Below are positions 1-12,849 of a DNA stretch of 64,000 nt, one piece after another (the first letter of the stretch is position 1; the number at the start of each line of letters is the position of its first letter). A program made the translations under genes and the position numbers. Source of the stretch: Mauremys mutica (Eukaryota; Chordata; Testudines; Geoemydidae). Under the pieces are notes generated by a model. The model searched no databases and was not told the origin of the DNA. It saw only the letters and a program-made list of their open reading frames with translations. The DNA is taken from positions 60,035,321 through 60,099,320 of the forward strand of contig NC_059075.1 in NCBI RefSeq assembly GCF_020497125.1, written 5' to 3'.

Positions 1-1021
1 TGGCAATTCTTTCTTAATGAAGTATGACCTTGTAAATTTCCTTTCCTTCTGTATCAGTGCTGAACTGAGGCTAATAAGTAGGGTTGCGTTAATGGCACAC
101 TGAATAATTACAGGCTATAAAAAGGATTATATGGCACATTAGTGCCATCAGTTATTTTTACCATATTAGCCATTTTCAGGCGCACACAAATGTGGTGGGG
201 GGTTTGGTTTTTCCTTTCCTAGGAGGAGAAAGCTGAAACATCCTGTGGGAGAATCAGATTCACAAATGTATTGTTCTGCCTCTGTTTCTTTTGGGATGCA
301 GTCTGCCTGAGATGGCTTAGAATCCTGTGCCACCAATATCTCAGCTGTGTAGGTCTGGCAGCAGGTGATCCTTCAATCAACAGGAATATCTGTATATCCT
401 ACTGAAAAAACCCTTAAAGACACTATCCCTTACAGACCACCCACAACATGAAATTAACTAGAGCATTTTTGGGGACTTTTTCTTATATAGGCGCCTATTA
501 CCCCCGTCCCATTTTTTCACAGTTGCTATTTGGTAACCCTAAAGAGAGTGCAACATTAGGGATTTTTGCCCCAGTTAAATTGTTTAGTCCTTCTGCATTT
601 CTCTCCACTCAGAAAATACACATAGATTAGTCAATCTCTTTGTCTTTTTAATTGTTTATTTCTAATCCAGTTTACTTGCTAATTCTCATACTTTACCAGG
701 ATACTGCAGTGTTTTGGGGCTGGAAACCCAGCAGGGAAATAAGCCTTTCAAAATTAACTCTGTCCACTCCAAGCTTTTGTACTGATCTGTTGTAAAAAAT
801 TGTTAGCAAAGCCTAAATTTTGGATATAAATTATCCTCTCTCTATTTTAAATGTGGCTCCCCCCAGTGGAGAGGAAAGTGCAAGAAGGCCACTTTGTGAT
901 GTCCCCAAGGATTCCATTAAAGCCTTTTACAGCTCAGCTTTTCTGAGGCCACATTGGACCAATGTTTTCATCAAGAACTGGAAGTCCCACTCCTTGCTTC
1001 AACCCCTGGCTAGTGGCTCTG
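1..1021. other. Intergenic DNA, no gene recognised
   Basis: AT-rich sequence with frequent stops in all frames. The longest open stretches (60-83 codons) show no recognisable domain. I see no clear repeat family here. Confidence 0.5.
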
Positions 1022-1073
1022 CCACTATTTTTGTTTGTTTGTTTTGTTTTTTAATTTATTTATTTATTTAGGT
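1022..1073. repeat. T-rich simple sequence (TTTG/ATTT units)
   Basis: A run of TTTG-like units passes into TTTA units. It directly precedes a MIR-like fragment. Confidence 0.8.
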
Positions 1074-1336
1074 GACCTTAGGCAAGAAGCTTTCTGCCAG
1101 CCTGTTCATCCTTAAAATAGGCTTAATATAATATTCATAGCACTGACATGTTCTGTTCTGTGGCTTATTTTTAGCAACAAGACTTACTGCTTGTATGGCA
1201 CTTTTTATCTTCCAAGTGCTTGGTAAACATCAGCTAATTAATTTGTAACATGTGAGATACAGAAGTAAATAATCCATGTTTGTGAAGCACTCTGAGCTCT
1301 TTGGAAAGGTGCACTGTAAGTGACAATATTATTGGA
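1071..1336 (+). repeat. MIR-like CORE-SINE fragment
   Basis: The phrases GGTGACCTTAGGCAAG and, further on, CTTAAAATAGGCTTAATA resemble the MIR core (GTGACCTTGGGCAAG and the TAAAATGGGGATAATA stretch). The part near 1287-1335 (GAAGCACTCTGAGCTCTTTGGAAAGGTGC in two pieces) matches the usual tail of such amniote SINEs. It is diverged, with no intact promoter boxes or target duplication seen, so it is an old fragment. The family is assigned from memory of the consensus. Confidence 0.5.
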
Positions 1337-1751
1337 CTGACATGTTTGTGACTGTCACAGTTAGCAGCCATCAAACATTCCCATGGTAACTATTTATAAA
1401 TAGGGTCACACACATTGTAAACCTGTGTGTGTATAAATGTGTGTTATAATAGGACCAGCCATATTTCTCAGTAAAATGTATTTAAAACAAGAAAATGTCT
1501 CTATAATCACAGTGGTCACTTTGGGGCTGGCCCCACAAAGAGCTGAGGTGCCCACACTCCTCAGCACAAGTCAACAGGTTAAGGCGCATAAGACATCAAA
1601 AGATCACACCCTCTGTCCAAAACAAATCCACTGTGCTTCAGTCTGAATCAGAAACCATGTCAGCCTCTCCATTGTTCTGAGTCCCTTTGCCAGCATAGTC
1701 CCCAGAGACACGGGGATGGGTGGGTTGAGAGCAGATTGTCATCCTCTAAGA

Positions 1752-2100
1752 CAGCAATTCTCAAATTTTAGCAACCTGAGGACCCCCATTTTGATTTAAA
1801 ATTTTTCATGGACCTCCAAAGCCCCCGCTCAGCCCCAGGCCTTGCCCCCCCCTTCCCCCAAGGTCCCACCCCTGCCCCAGCTCTTCCTGCCCCTGCTTCA
1901 CCCCTGCCCCTCCTCTTCCCCACCTCTTTCTGCCTCCTCCCCCGAGCGCTCCCCATCCTCCCTCCTTCCCAGTGCCTCCTGCATGCTGCTGAACAGCTCT
2001 TTCATGGTGTGCAGGAGGCACTGGGAGGGAAGGGGAAGAATTGATCAGCGAAACTGATGGCCCAAGACATAACTCGCAGACCCCAGTTTGAGAAACCCTG
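1752..2100. mobile_element. Non-autonomous hAT-type element with 8-bp target duplication
   Basis: The ends are CAGCAATTCTCAAATTTT and, inverted, CAGGGTTTCTCAAACTGG. Flanks are CTCTAAGA (1744-1751) and CTATAAGA (2101-2108), an 8-bp duplication with one mismatch, as expected for hAT transposition. The interior (about 1815-2035) is C-rich on the plus strand and creates spurious open frames on both strands. There is no transposase. Confidence 0.8.
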
Positions 2101-2108
2101 CTATAAGA

Positions 2109-4290
2109 AACTCTTAGGCTCGGATTTTTAGAAGTATTTGGGCAGAAATGTGCATGCCCATTTCTAAAACTCTGGGGCCAAAGATTCTCCTTTTGTGGAG
2201 CTACATTATATATTGCACATTATTTCCCCTTCTTGCATGCACTATTTTTACGTGTACAAGAGAGAACTTATTCTGATGCTGTGACTGACAAAGGTCCGGC
2301 AGCAAAGGAGGGGACTTTGCAAAAACCATAAAGCAGATACAGACTCTGCTTTTGACTCAAGTTTCATCTTGCAGCTGCAAAGCAACACTGAACAGAGAGA
2401 TGCTTCACTGGTGTGCGATTGTTAAAGTTTCAATAAACATGGGCGCTTGAATAAAAATTTTACAAATCTCCTCTAAACTCCACTGAAATGTGGTAAATTA
2501 ATTAGGAGGATGTATGTACTGTTTCTTTAAATTTGTAGCAGGATGCTAGGCACAAGGGGGAATTGATGAAAGCTGTAGGCAGAAACTGCACAGGGAAGCA
2601 GAATAATTTTAAGGCCAGATCTGTTTTCCTTATTCTAAGAACTTTTCTTGTTCAGTATTAGAAGAAAGTGACTCTTTCTGCAATTCTTTACCACACAAGT
2701 GTGTGCTTGCAAGTTTGCAAAGATGCTCATTAGCCTCAGAGAATAATTCACACAAAATGGACTTTGACATGTATATGTCAATGTCCTTAGTAATAGTAAA
2801 TCGATCTGTTAGGGAGAACTTCTTCTTGTGTTTGGCATTGTAGCAGTGGTACTTTGTTGTTTTTTTGTTTTTTTTTAGTCTTGTGTTGTTTATACTTCTC
2901 TTACACAAGATTATGCCCTGACAGATAGTGTGAAGATGGTGTAGAAATATGATTGATTAAACTATCAATATTTGTCTCAATTTGCTCCATCTTTGATGTA
3001 AATTCCCCTCAACCAGCCGTTGATCCTGCTGTCTTCAGATGTTGCTGCTCACTTGATCATCCAGTTTTCAGTGAGGCGCTGCCAATGTTTTAGCAAAGGG
3101 CTCCCAATAAAATGTTCCCACTTAACTTGTGATAAATACCATATATTTGGAGTGATCATGCTGGCAATGAAGATGGACAGTGGCCTGGAGGCTGTATTTG
3201 TTTTCTCATCTAAACACAATACTTTCTCCTAACCAAAGACAGAGGGAACTCCACTTGGCAAACAAACTCCTATGAAGTGAATTTGCTGGAATGTTTGTTC
3301 CCCCAAAATATACCGAGTCCATTAGGCATGGTGCTCTGCTTGTGTCATTTGAAATACAGTGGGGAAGGAGGTTAAGACTCTCTTCTAGATAAGTCCAGGG
3401 GTATCTTCTGTGAAAAACTTTTGTAAACACTAGTTAGTCACTACATCAGGTATTGAGTCAGTAGCAACATGTCTGATAAAGCCTGCAACTATACCACTTT
3501 GAGCTACAATTCAACATATTAAGCAGAGTTCGGTCTGATGAGTATTTGGATAAGACCCTGCTGAGAAACCCCCCAGCTCCTTCAAGAAGTGGCTGTGATG
3601 GTTCAGTAGGTGGCACTCTTAGCTCTGAATCAAAGTCCCAGTATGGTGTTGGGAACATCATCCTGCAGAGGGTGCTTGTTGTCCTTTTTGTGTTAAGTAT
3701 AAAACTGAGCTCCTGACCACTTGCAGTCATTACAAATCCCATGGCAGTTTTATCAAGGGGGGGAAGTATAAACCCAGTAGCCTTAGCCAAATTCCAATCT
3801 GGATAATGGTATTCTGCCTGCTAACATACTTTCAATCAGAAATAACATTCTTCTTTCTCTTCATAGATTCTGGTGAAATATTGCTGTGAGCTGTTAAACA
3901 TCTGCCAGCTTTCATCCTAACGTCAGCTGCATTTTTGTGCTAGGTGAGGTGATCTATTTGTAAACTTTGTTGAGCGCTTGGGGCCTTTCAGCCCAACATC
4001 CCAATCTAAATGTCAATCATTATCACAAATGGTAAAGTATTAAAAAGCAGCCTGAGAAATTCTGAAAAGGCACCAAGTGACAGCATAACCCTAAACAGAC
4101 ACCCTAATTGTTGCCAATGGGATGAGAAATGGAGTCACTCCACACCCTTGTCTGGTCCAGTCTGACATACCCCAGACAAAATTTATGTACAGTTCTCTGT
4201 GTAGTTTATGGCAGTCCTGTTAAGCCCATTGGTTTCAATAGGAGTTGTCTGAGTTACAACTGCAGGGCTGGGCCCTTAATAAAATAGTAA
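2109..4290. other. Intergenic DNA, no gene recognised
   Basis: AT-rich, with no recognisable exon. A minus-strand open frame of 110 codons at 3458-3790 lacks any domain I know and has no supporting splice or promoter context. I treat it as chance. Confidence 0.5.
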
Positions 4291-4294
4291 TACC

Positions 4295-4405
4295 TAGCTC
4301 TTAGTAATACCACCATCTAACACTTTTCAGCTGTAGCTCTCAAAACACTTTACAAAGGAGATCAGTATCATTACCATTTTACAGATGGAGAAACTAAAGC
4401 TCTGA
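4295..4405 (-). repeat. MIR-like CORE-SINE fragment
   Basis: CATTACCATTTTACAGATGG followed by AGAAACTAAAGCTCTGAA is the reverse complement of the MIR 3' half (CATCTGTAAAATGG, CTCAGTTTCC). The stretch ACACTTTACAAAGGAGATCA precedes it, as in related copies near 32.4 and 46.5 kb. Old and truncated. Confidence 0.5.
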
Positions 4406-4467
4406 AATTAACTGACAAGCGGGGGAGGGAAATAGATCTACGAAAGAGAGAAAAAGTGTAAAGCAAA

Positions 4468-5004
4468 TCATAGAAATGTAGGGCTAAAAGGGACCTGGAG
4501 AGGTCATTTAGTCAAGCCCTCCCTCCCACACTGAGGCTGGACCAAATAAACTTAACACCTGACAGGTGTTTGTCTAACCTATTCTTAAAAACCTTCAGTG
4601 AGGTGGATGCCGCAACCTCCCCCGGAAGCCTATTCCAGAGCTGAACTATCCTTAAAGTTAGAGATTTTCCTAATATCTAACCCTACATCTCCCTTACTGC
4701 AGATCAAGCCCATTACTACTTGTCGTAACTTCTGTGGACATGAAGAACAATTGATCACAGTCTACTTTATAACAGCCATTAATATATCTGAAAACTGTTA
4801 TCAGGTCCCAGCTTCATTCTTCTTTTCTCAAGACTAAACACACGTCGGTTTTTTTATCTTTTCTCATAGGTCAGGTTTTCTAAACCTTTACTCATTTTTG
4901 CTGCTCTCCTCTGGACTCCCTCCAATTTGTTCACATCTGTCTTGAAGTGGGGTGCCCAGTACTGGACACAGCACTCCAGCTGAGGCGTCACCACTTCCAA
5001 GTAG
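4468..5004 (-). mobile_element. CR1 LINE 3' fragment
   Basis: Read on the minus strand, this is the end of CR1 ORF2 and its tail. It covers the region that normally encodes the final reverse transcriptase segment (CCAGTACTGGGCACCCCACTTCAAG on the coding strand, seen inverted at about 4945-4970) down to the tail TTCTATGA, here TCATAGAAATG at 4468. Multiple frameshifts and stops make it non-functional. CR1 copies are typically 5' truncated, as here. Confidence 0.8.
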
Positions 5005-5290
5005 CGTGACCAGGTGTCTGGTTTTCGACCAGAACACCCTACCTGTCCTGGGGCACCACGCTGCGCCTGGGAAGTGGCCAGCAGGTCCAGCTCCTACGCA
5101 GGGAAGCCCCGGTGCTCCGTGCACTGCCCCCACCCTGAGCACCAGCTCCGCACTCCCATTGGCCGGATCCTGCCAATGGGAGCTGAAGGGGCAGTGTCTG
5201 TGGGCGAGAGCAGCACGTGCCACGGAGCCTCCTCCCTCCCACCCCCACCTAAGAGCCGGACCTGCTTCATATTACACTTTACATCCATAG
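5005..5290. repeat. GC-rich dispersed repeat with inverted CTCCCATTGG arms
   Basis: It starts with AGGTGTCTGGTTTTCGACCA, a phrase I recognise from a common turtle repeat. It contains a perfect 10-bp inverted pair CTCCCATTGG (5153-5162) and CCAATGGGAG (5173-5182). The same paired phrase occurs in the hAT element at 12963-13535. The boundaries are uncertain. Confidence 0.4.
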
Positions 5291-7870
5291 CAGGCTTAAA
5301 GGAAATGAAAAATACCTAAGCCGTGCCTACACTATAGCTTTGACTGGCACTAACTACCAGTGGCACTGCAAAGATGGAGAATTAAAGGTCTGATTTGTGT
5401 TAGTGGGGGCATCCTTTTAGTCAGGCTTGAATTTTATATGTGGTATGTACAGTGCTATACAGCTGCTCTTCCTGTTTTTTTGTGCAAGGAGCACCTTAGG
5501 TTCCCCCCATACTAGAGCAGTGTGTGTGGATCACAGTCAAGGGGCAGGATCTGGGCCTGAGAGAGAGAGAGTGTTTGTTTGTTAAAAATCCCTTTCTATA
5601 TTCACAGCTAAGAAAATGCAAAATTTGTTAAGGTCTATTTCATAGGTGTTCAAATTAGTGTAGTGGGTTTGTGCCCTTCTCAGTTATTGATTTCTATATA
5701 CGGAGGGTGAATTCATGGCCCTGTTGAAGTCAGTGGCAAGACTCCCATTGATTTCTATAGGCTGGACACATTGATGCATCATGGAAAAGCTCAGCAATAT
5801 AATATTATAGATCAGTGGTTGTCAGTGTGTTTCATTGTTCCAAAGGGGGCTGTGCCAGGGCTCCTGCCTCTGTTCCCATCCACAAATGCCTCAGAGACCT
5901 TTATGCTGGCAAAACACCCAATACAGTTTATTTATAGCATTGATTCCCTCCACCCTTGTACCCTGTACAGCCTTACTCCTACTATCTTAGGGGGCCTTCA
6001 GTTCCTGGAGCAAGCTCGCTCTCTGTCTGCATCCCTCCTACCTGTGCCTTTTTGTACCCTCTGCTTAATGGCTTAATTAGCCTTCCAGCTCTGCTCCACA
6101 CACCAATAAGGCACAGCTCTTCTTAATAAGGTCTGTTCTGCAGTGTTTAATTAGAGCTGCAGTGGCCAGAGTGCTGGCTCAGCTGCTATTGCCCAGCACT
6201 GTCCCAGGGACCAATGCCAACTGTTGTCTGTGGTCATGATCCAGTCCCTATTTCCTTGGATCTGGTCTTCTGCTGAAGTAGACTTGCTCAGCCACTTGCA
6301 GCCCAGTCCTCCTGAACCACGGAGCTGATTACCCTGGCATCTCTTCTGGAACTGGCACAAATGACTCTGGGTATCAGTACAGAGGGCCTGTTGTGAATGG
6401 TTCCGTGTGGCGTCATGGTATGAATCCTTGCTATAGACCCCATCATAAAAGATTGAATAGGCAACCAGTGCTGAGCTCTCAGCACAAGAGGAGGGATGTG
6501 CTGTTTGCTTATATTCCAAAAAAATATGCTTGAGTTGAGGATTAATCTGGCCGGATACCAAAGGAACACAGTCAAACATGCCTGCACCTTTCTGCACTAA
6601 CAGCATTAAGAAATTCCACATTTAATGGAGCTAAATCTTCATTTAAAAGATTTGGGGGGGCCTTCTCCTTTTCTTTTGCATCAGCTTTTGAGAGCAGATG
6701 AATCAAGTCCCAGGTTCAGCCTCCATTCCCTGCATGTTCATTGCGTTCTGTGAAGCAATCGCCAACATGGAGGCCCATTGTCTGTACTGTTCCCTGCAAA
6801 TGTGGATTGAAGCCACACTTTCTCAGTTAGATATTTGCTCCTCTTTGAGTGATGGGCTGGGATGAAAAAAGGTTGCAGATAACAACAGTTGACTGGAGTC
6901 CGGGGCACATCCTGCTTGTAAACACTGCACTCTTGAGAAAACAGCTGCACTCTCTCTATAGCACTCTAACCACCAAAGCAATGCAGTGAAGGTGCAGGGT
7001 GGTTATAAGGAATAATGTGCTCAGATTGTACGTAATAAGGCTGTTATCTCATGAAGGGCTTTAGACTGTCATCAGTAAGAAAAGGGGAAGTTTAATTAGC
7101 CAGAAACAGCAAAATGGAATTATACAGTCTCAGTGCCATCTTGAGAACAGAGGGTGGAATTATTTAATATAGGTGCTAAATAAAATAATTTCTTCTCCTC
7201 ATGTTAGTCCCACCTTCCCATTTGACTTTTCTTCTTCTTCCTGTCCCCTGCTGGCGTAGGCAATTAAATTTTGTATTAAAAATTGAAAGAGTGTGGGGAG
7301 GGAAAGGCCATGAGAGTACTCAGGGGAGTGGCTGCATTTGCTTGAGTGCCTTTCCTCCCTGTGGGCTGTGATTTTGTTTTGTTATAAAGCAATGTACTTT
7401 TAGATTTCAGTAAGACTGCAGCTTGCATTGATTACAGAACCTTTCATCGTGAAGGATCCCAAAGATCTTGACAAACATCACATACTCAATGCACAGTATA
7501 TTTAGGGGTGATTGTCCCTCTGTTGATTTGCAGCCACAGTTGGGGTGGAATATTGCAACTATTTTACACTGCAAAGTAACGCTACCCAACAGATTAGGAC
7601 AAAAAGTGAAGAATAATGCTGCTGCTGTCTCTAATTGAAATTGTAGGAGTTTCTGGAAGCCAAATGTAATTTCTTACTGGAGACTTTAGCTTGGACACAC
7701 TTAGCAAGGTATTGTCCATGTTGAGCTCCAGAATCAAAGATTTCACTGGGGATTTCATTTAACTGCAATAAGATTGTGAAGATAGCCTGAAACTATGAAT
7801 GAATGTAAACCAATATCATGTCTGCCTGAGTTTGCAAACTGCCTGAAACAACAATTCTAAAAGGTGTGAG
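5291..7870. other. Intergenic DNA, no gene recognised
   Basis: I see no supported gene. A 156-codon minus-strand open frame (6151-6621) has no recognisable motif and no exon context. Around 5705-5760 a short fragment of the AAGTCAGTGGCAAGACTCCC type is a common sauropsid dispersed repeat. The rest is unassigned. Confidence 0.5.
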
Positions 7871-7879
7871 CTGCCCATG

Positions 7880-8545
7880 GAATGCTGTGTACAGGACTGG
7901 CCATCCCAGCTCAGGAAGGATAATGCAGAACTAGAGGGGGTTCAGAGAAGAGCGATGAGAATGATCAAAGGCCTGGAAAAAAATCTCATATGAAGCAAGA
8001 CTGAAAGATTGAATTGTTTACCTTAGAAAGGAGACAAACAAGAGAGGAGATAAGAAAAGTATATAAAAAAATGAATGGTGTACAGAAGGTAGACCAAGAA
8101 CTCCTGTTCTCCCTGTCTCACAACACAGGAACAAGGGGACATTCAATGAAATTAAAAGGTGAGAAATTTAAAACTGATAAAAGGAAATACTTTTCAAACA
8201 GCTTGTGATTAAAAAGCAGAACTCATGGCCACAGGAAATGGCTGAGGCCAAGAACTTAACATGACTAAAGAAAGGGCTGGAAGTTATATGGATAGCTAGC
8301 CCATCCAGAGTTGTAACTAATGACAATAAAATTTTGGAAATGATATTAAAGGGTTTATGACAATCTCTAACTATTAGAGATCAGGATAACACCTCACATA
8401 GGGTACAGACTATCCCATATTTGCTTGCTGTGGGGTTCGTACACCTTCTTCTAAAGTTTCTGGTACTACCTAGTCAGAGGGTCTTGGAATAGATGGACCT
8501 CAGGTCTGATCCTGTATGGCAATTTGTATTATTATGTTCCCTATT
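7880..8545 (+). mobile_element. Degraded CR1-type LINE 3' end
   Basis: Translation in broken frames gives the CR1 C-terminal pattern (tract around FREER...SKAWKKISYEARLK, then the CLTTQEQGDIQ segment at 8115-8150, normally SHNTGTRG). Nucleotide phrases such as GGTTCAGAGAAGAGCGATGA are typical of CR1. It has many stops, so it is a fossil. The 3' limit near TGTATGGCAATTTGTATTAT is approximate. Confidence 0.7.
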
Positions 8546-9848
8546 CATAACAATCAAGTGTTGACTCTGAAGCCTAATGTTAACACTTTAAATGTCACTG
8601 CTGATCAAAGCACACAAGAAGGGAACTGACAATCAGATGGTGTTGCTGCATGCAAATTATGCAGGAACGAAAGGGGACAGTCATGAAGATCTGTGCAGTT
8701 TGCAGGTCACGTTTAATAATTGCTGTTTGAATGAAAGCACACTGCTGATCAAAGCAGTGTCACAGTCAACTGGTAACTTTCAGTCCTTTTCCATGCAACA
8801 TGTTTCTTGCATCATGATGAAAATTTCTGATTTCAGAAAATGAGATGATTGGGGGGTTTTAAAGGCATTGAAATAGATGGTAGAGCAAAGATTGACTATG
8901 AAATTAACTAAATCACAGAAGTATTAGTCAGACTAATTCAAACACAGAAACAAGTACCAAACATATGTTTGATATTCTTGATCCATTTGGGTAGGGAGGA
9001 GGTCAAAAGGGAGCAAAGATAACACTTACTGTTCATGTCTTTTTGAGAGGCCTCCAGAATCCTTGTGAACAATAGATATATAATTTTTAAGATGCGCCTT
9101 ACATTGTGAGTGACAGGCCTTGATAGTGGGAGCTTACCACCTGCTTGCAAGTGAAGTCCATTACTGCTCTCCTCAGGCCTAATCCAAACTCATTGAAATC
9201 AGTGGGTGTCATTCCATTGACTTTAGTGGGAATGGGATGAGATCCTTGAAGTGCTCTCTGCCTTACCTATAGCATGTTCAGAGCAGGGACAGTGCTTTTG
9301 TGAGAATGTGAACTTGATTCTCCCAGCCTGCCTACAATGTGACGAGTGACAATGGCCCCACCCCCAACTCTCTGTGACAACCATTCAGACTTCTCTCTCC
9401 AAGATTATGAAAGCCTCCTTTATCACAACTCCTCAGCAAGTGTAACAGAAGCCCTGACCTGCTGAAACCCTCCTGATCACCACGACAGTGCCCAAGCCTC
9501 TCTTACAGTAAAACTCCTCATCGCTAGTTTCTTTGAGGTCTATTGCCAGCCATTTTGGTGAAAGGTTTGATTGTGTTTGGCTATGTAGACAAAGTTCCCC
9601 ATGGTCACAGAATGCTAGGTTAGGAATATAGAAAATGGGATATCTGACCTACAGTTATTATTGAGCAGCTTGTGACGGGGTGTACGAAATCCGCACTGAC
9701 AAGGCAGAGGTTAACAAACTGCTTTGGGCTCAGGCTTCAGTCCCCAATCCTAGGGTCGTGTAGTAATTTTTGTTGTCAGAAGGGGGTTGTAGTGCAGTGA
9801 AGTTTGAGAGCTCCTGAAATAAATCATTATTACAGATGGCATAAATGA
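8546..9848. other. Intergenic DNA, no gene recognised
   Basis: No exon seen. Near 9185-9245 there is a short palindromic dispersed-repeat piece (ATTGAAATCAGTGGGTGTCA with ATTCCATTGACTTTAGTGG). Otherwise unassigned. Confidence 0.5.
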
Positions 9849-9855
9849 TAGTTAA

Positions 9856-10287
9856 GGCTACGTTTATGTCACAGAGGTCATGGAAGTCACAGAATCCTTG
9901 ACTTCCAGAGACTTCAGTGATATTCTCTGCTTCAGCCCCAGGGGCTGCAGGACTCTGGAGCTGACAGTCAGTGGTGCCCTGGCAGGGTTCCAGCGACAAG
10001 CGAGAGCAGTGACAAGTGACACGGGGCTCCTGGCAAAGTTCCAGTGACAGGCGACAGCCTCACATGGGGGAAAGGGTGTCCCATTTTCTCTTTGGGAATA
10101 TGGTCACCTTGCAGCCGCCATGGGCGGAGGGGGAACCCCACAGCTCCTAGCCACCACAGTGGTGGGAGAAACCATGGAGCTGCAGCAGCAAAAGTCACAG
10201 ACAGGTCACAGCTTCTGTGAATTTTTGTTTATTGCCCGTGACCTGTCCGTGACTTTTACTAAAAATAACCATGACAAAATCTTAGCC
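9856..10287. mobile_element. TTAA-flanked inverted-repeat DNA element, copy 1
   Basis: Both flanks are exactly TTAA (9852-9855 and 10288-10291). The ends are GGCTACGTTTATGTCA and, inverted, GGCTAAGATTTTGTCA. Subterminal GTCACAGA/GTCACGGA motifs repeat in both arms. No transposase is present. TTAA targets are used by piggyBac elements, but an overlapping TTA/TAA Harbinger target cannot be excluded. A second copy in the opposite orientation lies at 60510-60843, which confirms a real family. Confidence 0.75.
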
Positions 10288-10291
10288 TTAA

Positions 10292-12845
10292 TGATGGTCT
10301 TGTAACACAATATACTACGTGCCATGGCAAGCTGCAGTTATAACAGCAATTTGCTGTGGTAGTATGTAGACTAATCATTAAGCACTAGTCTGGGCTAGGC
10401 ACTCAAATGACGAGCATGGTATTAATACCTAGATATTATGAGATTATCCTGAGATCAATAAAGACAACAAAGTTTGTCCAATGTGTTCTACTGCCATGAT
10501 GTCAGCAGATCAAGCAGATGAAATACTACACCTGAAAGTGATCTGAAACCCATTCACTCCCACATTCACAGCTTCCAGCTAACGGCAGTGAGACATGGCT
10601 GCTGTCATAACCAGATGGCATGCTTCCATGTGCACCCTCTTTCTCATTCCTGTAATTGTGGCAGAGCCAGACTATTTAAAAAGCTAAAGAATTTATTTTT
10701 TCTTAAACTATTTGCAATTCAGAATTAAGTGAGAAAGATAGGTGACTTATGTGTTTTGAAAGTGTCTTGACATGAGTTATGAATTTCAATATCATCAATA
10801 ATTGTACACGGAAGAATTAGAAACTTCCATTACTTGTGATTTATACTGTAAATTGTACACAAATCACATAAGACTAATGTTGGAGATTTTTATCTCAGTG
10901 CCATGGATTATATACTGGTGTAACTCAATATTTACCGTGGTGTGAGATCACCGTCAGATCCCTGGATTTGCAATTTCAAATCTGTAAACAAATCTGATAA
11001 AACAGCTGTTCTTCTGATGACAGAATCTATAATAACTTCACCAGGTTTATTATATATTTACATCAAAATAAAACTAAAATGTAAAACAATTTGGCTTCAG
11101 GATCCTACACTTCACTACAAATTCTTTGTCTGACTTCACTGACAAAACATTTGTTGCTTTAGAGTTTAGATCAAAGAAAACTAAGTGGAAGCTGTTTTCT
11201 TTTGATGTTAAGAAAGCTTTTGACATAGTTATGGAAGCATGAGCCAAGTGATGTGTTCTGGAAATGAGCTGCAGAATAATTTGAAAGGTGTGTTATTTCT
11301 GCTGCATGAGACCTTCAATCTAGATATTGTTATAGGCAGGGCTGTTAGCACCATCTATTAAGGTTACTAACCCTTCCCACTGTAAGAGCCAGTTTTCAGC
11401 TGATTATTACTTTGCCAAACGTTAGCCATTCTGGCCTGGAAAATTTCAGCCAAAAGATTTCAGCCATTTCCAAGAACAAGGCTAGGGAAAAATATGCTGT
11501 TTTTCCCATGTTAAAAACATTCTGGCAAGCTTTTCTTTGAATAGCTCTATCGCCAACATGTTTTGGAGCACAGACCTGAAATTTAGCATCAGGGTTGCCT
11601 TTGTATCAGGGATGTGCCTTTTGCCATGTCTATGAAAATCTGTCCAAATTTGATCAAGTTATAAGATGTTGAACCAATCACAATCCTCATATGCTCAGTA
11701 GAGACGTCTTCCATTTTTTAGCTTCTAAAATTCTGAAGATTCTGTCCTCACCGAGCATGCTCATGCTTCTCACAGCTCCTACTGCTGTCCAGATTGAGAA
11801 TGCAATGCTCCATCCCCTCACAGCTCCTAGGTGTGACCAGACTGCATGTGCCATCCCCATAGTGTGACTGAGCATGCGTCCTCCAGTCCAGAGCTACAGA
11901 GACAAAACTGGACTTTCCCTGTAATGGCTGCTCCAGCTCAGGGTGGGGCTGAGCACTGGAGCTGAGCACAGGGAGCCTGTCTCTCCTGTGATCATCATTC
12001 CACCCCCCGTCCCCCGCCCAGTCCTCCATGGAACTCAAGCAGCATGGAGGAGGAATCTGTCTAATTCAAATGCAGAGGAGGAAAAAGCCAGACTGGGGGG
12101 AGGGAAAAAGAGCAGACTGGGACTATGTGGGGACAAACTGTAACTGGGTCTGGCTAAGCAAGGAAACTGGAACCTGGTCGGGAGACTGGGACTGGTAGCC
12201 AGCGAGGGAAGCAGAGAAGGGAACAGAGAATGGGTAGGCTGGGGGAGAGAAACACTGAGACTGGATAAGGAACTGCAGGGGGGCTGGCTAACTGGCTGGG
12301 CTAGGAGAATGGCACTAGGAACAAGTGAGGGGAGGAATGGAGTAAGGGAAGACAAATCTGACAAGGAGCTGGGGTGCAGAAGAGAGCTGGGATGGGATGG
12401 GCAATGAAACTGGGGCAAGAAGCCAGGAAGGGATGGTTGAGATTGGTCAAATTAAGATTGCAGTCAGTTTTAATTCTGGCATTTTGTAACTTTAAGTGCC
12501 TAACTTGGCAACCTTAACAATGTCCTTTTAATGTAGGGTTTGTGTGTGTGGGGGGGGAGGTGGTTCTGTGTGTATCGTTGATGGCTTTTATGCAACTGTT
12601 ACAGGTTAGTTTGCATATTTAAAAATATTAGTTCATGTGAACTGAAACTAGGGTTTTACATAGTTGTACTCTATCCCTCTCCTAATCTGGAGCCACTTCA
12701 TCTCTCCATAACTCATACAGCATTCCTCATTTTTTGTAGGGGAGAGTTGTTTTTTTAATTAAAAAGATGGGTTTAAGGCAAAGTGGGTTGCTGGTGAAGG
12801 GAGCATTATAAATTTCTTTTGACAAACTGTCCAAAGCCTAAAATT
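10292..12845. other. Intergenic DNA, no gene recognised
   Basis: AT-rich to about 11.6 kb, then purine-rich GGGA/CTGG low-complexity sequence around 12060-12420 that leaves a 127-codon minus-strand open frame of Ser/Pro/Leu-rich composition. That frame is compositional. A G-run (GTGTGTGTGGGGGGGGAGG) lies at about 12541-12560. Confidence 0.5.
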
Positions 12846-12849
12846 GTTT

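Noticed and set aside
3458..3790. 110-codon minus-strand open frame
   Set aside because: No motif recognised; could be an undiscovered exon but nothing supports it.
6151..6621. 156-codon minus-strand open frame
   Set aside because: No recognised domain, no splice or promoter context; consistent with chance.
12035..12418. 127-codon Ser/Pro/Leu-rich minus-strand frame
   Set aside because: Low-complexity purine tract on the plus strand; compositional.
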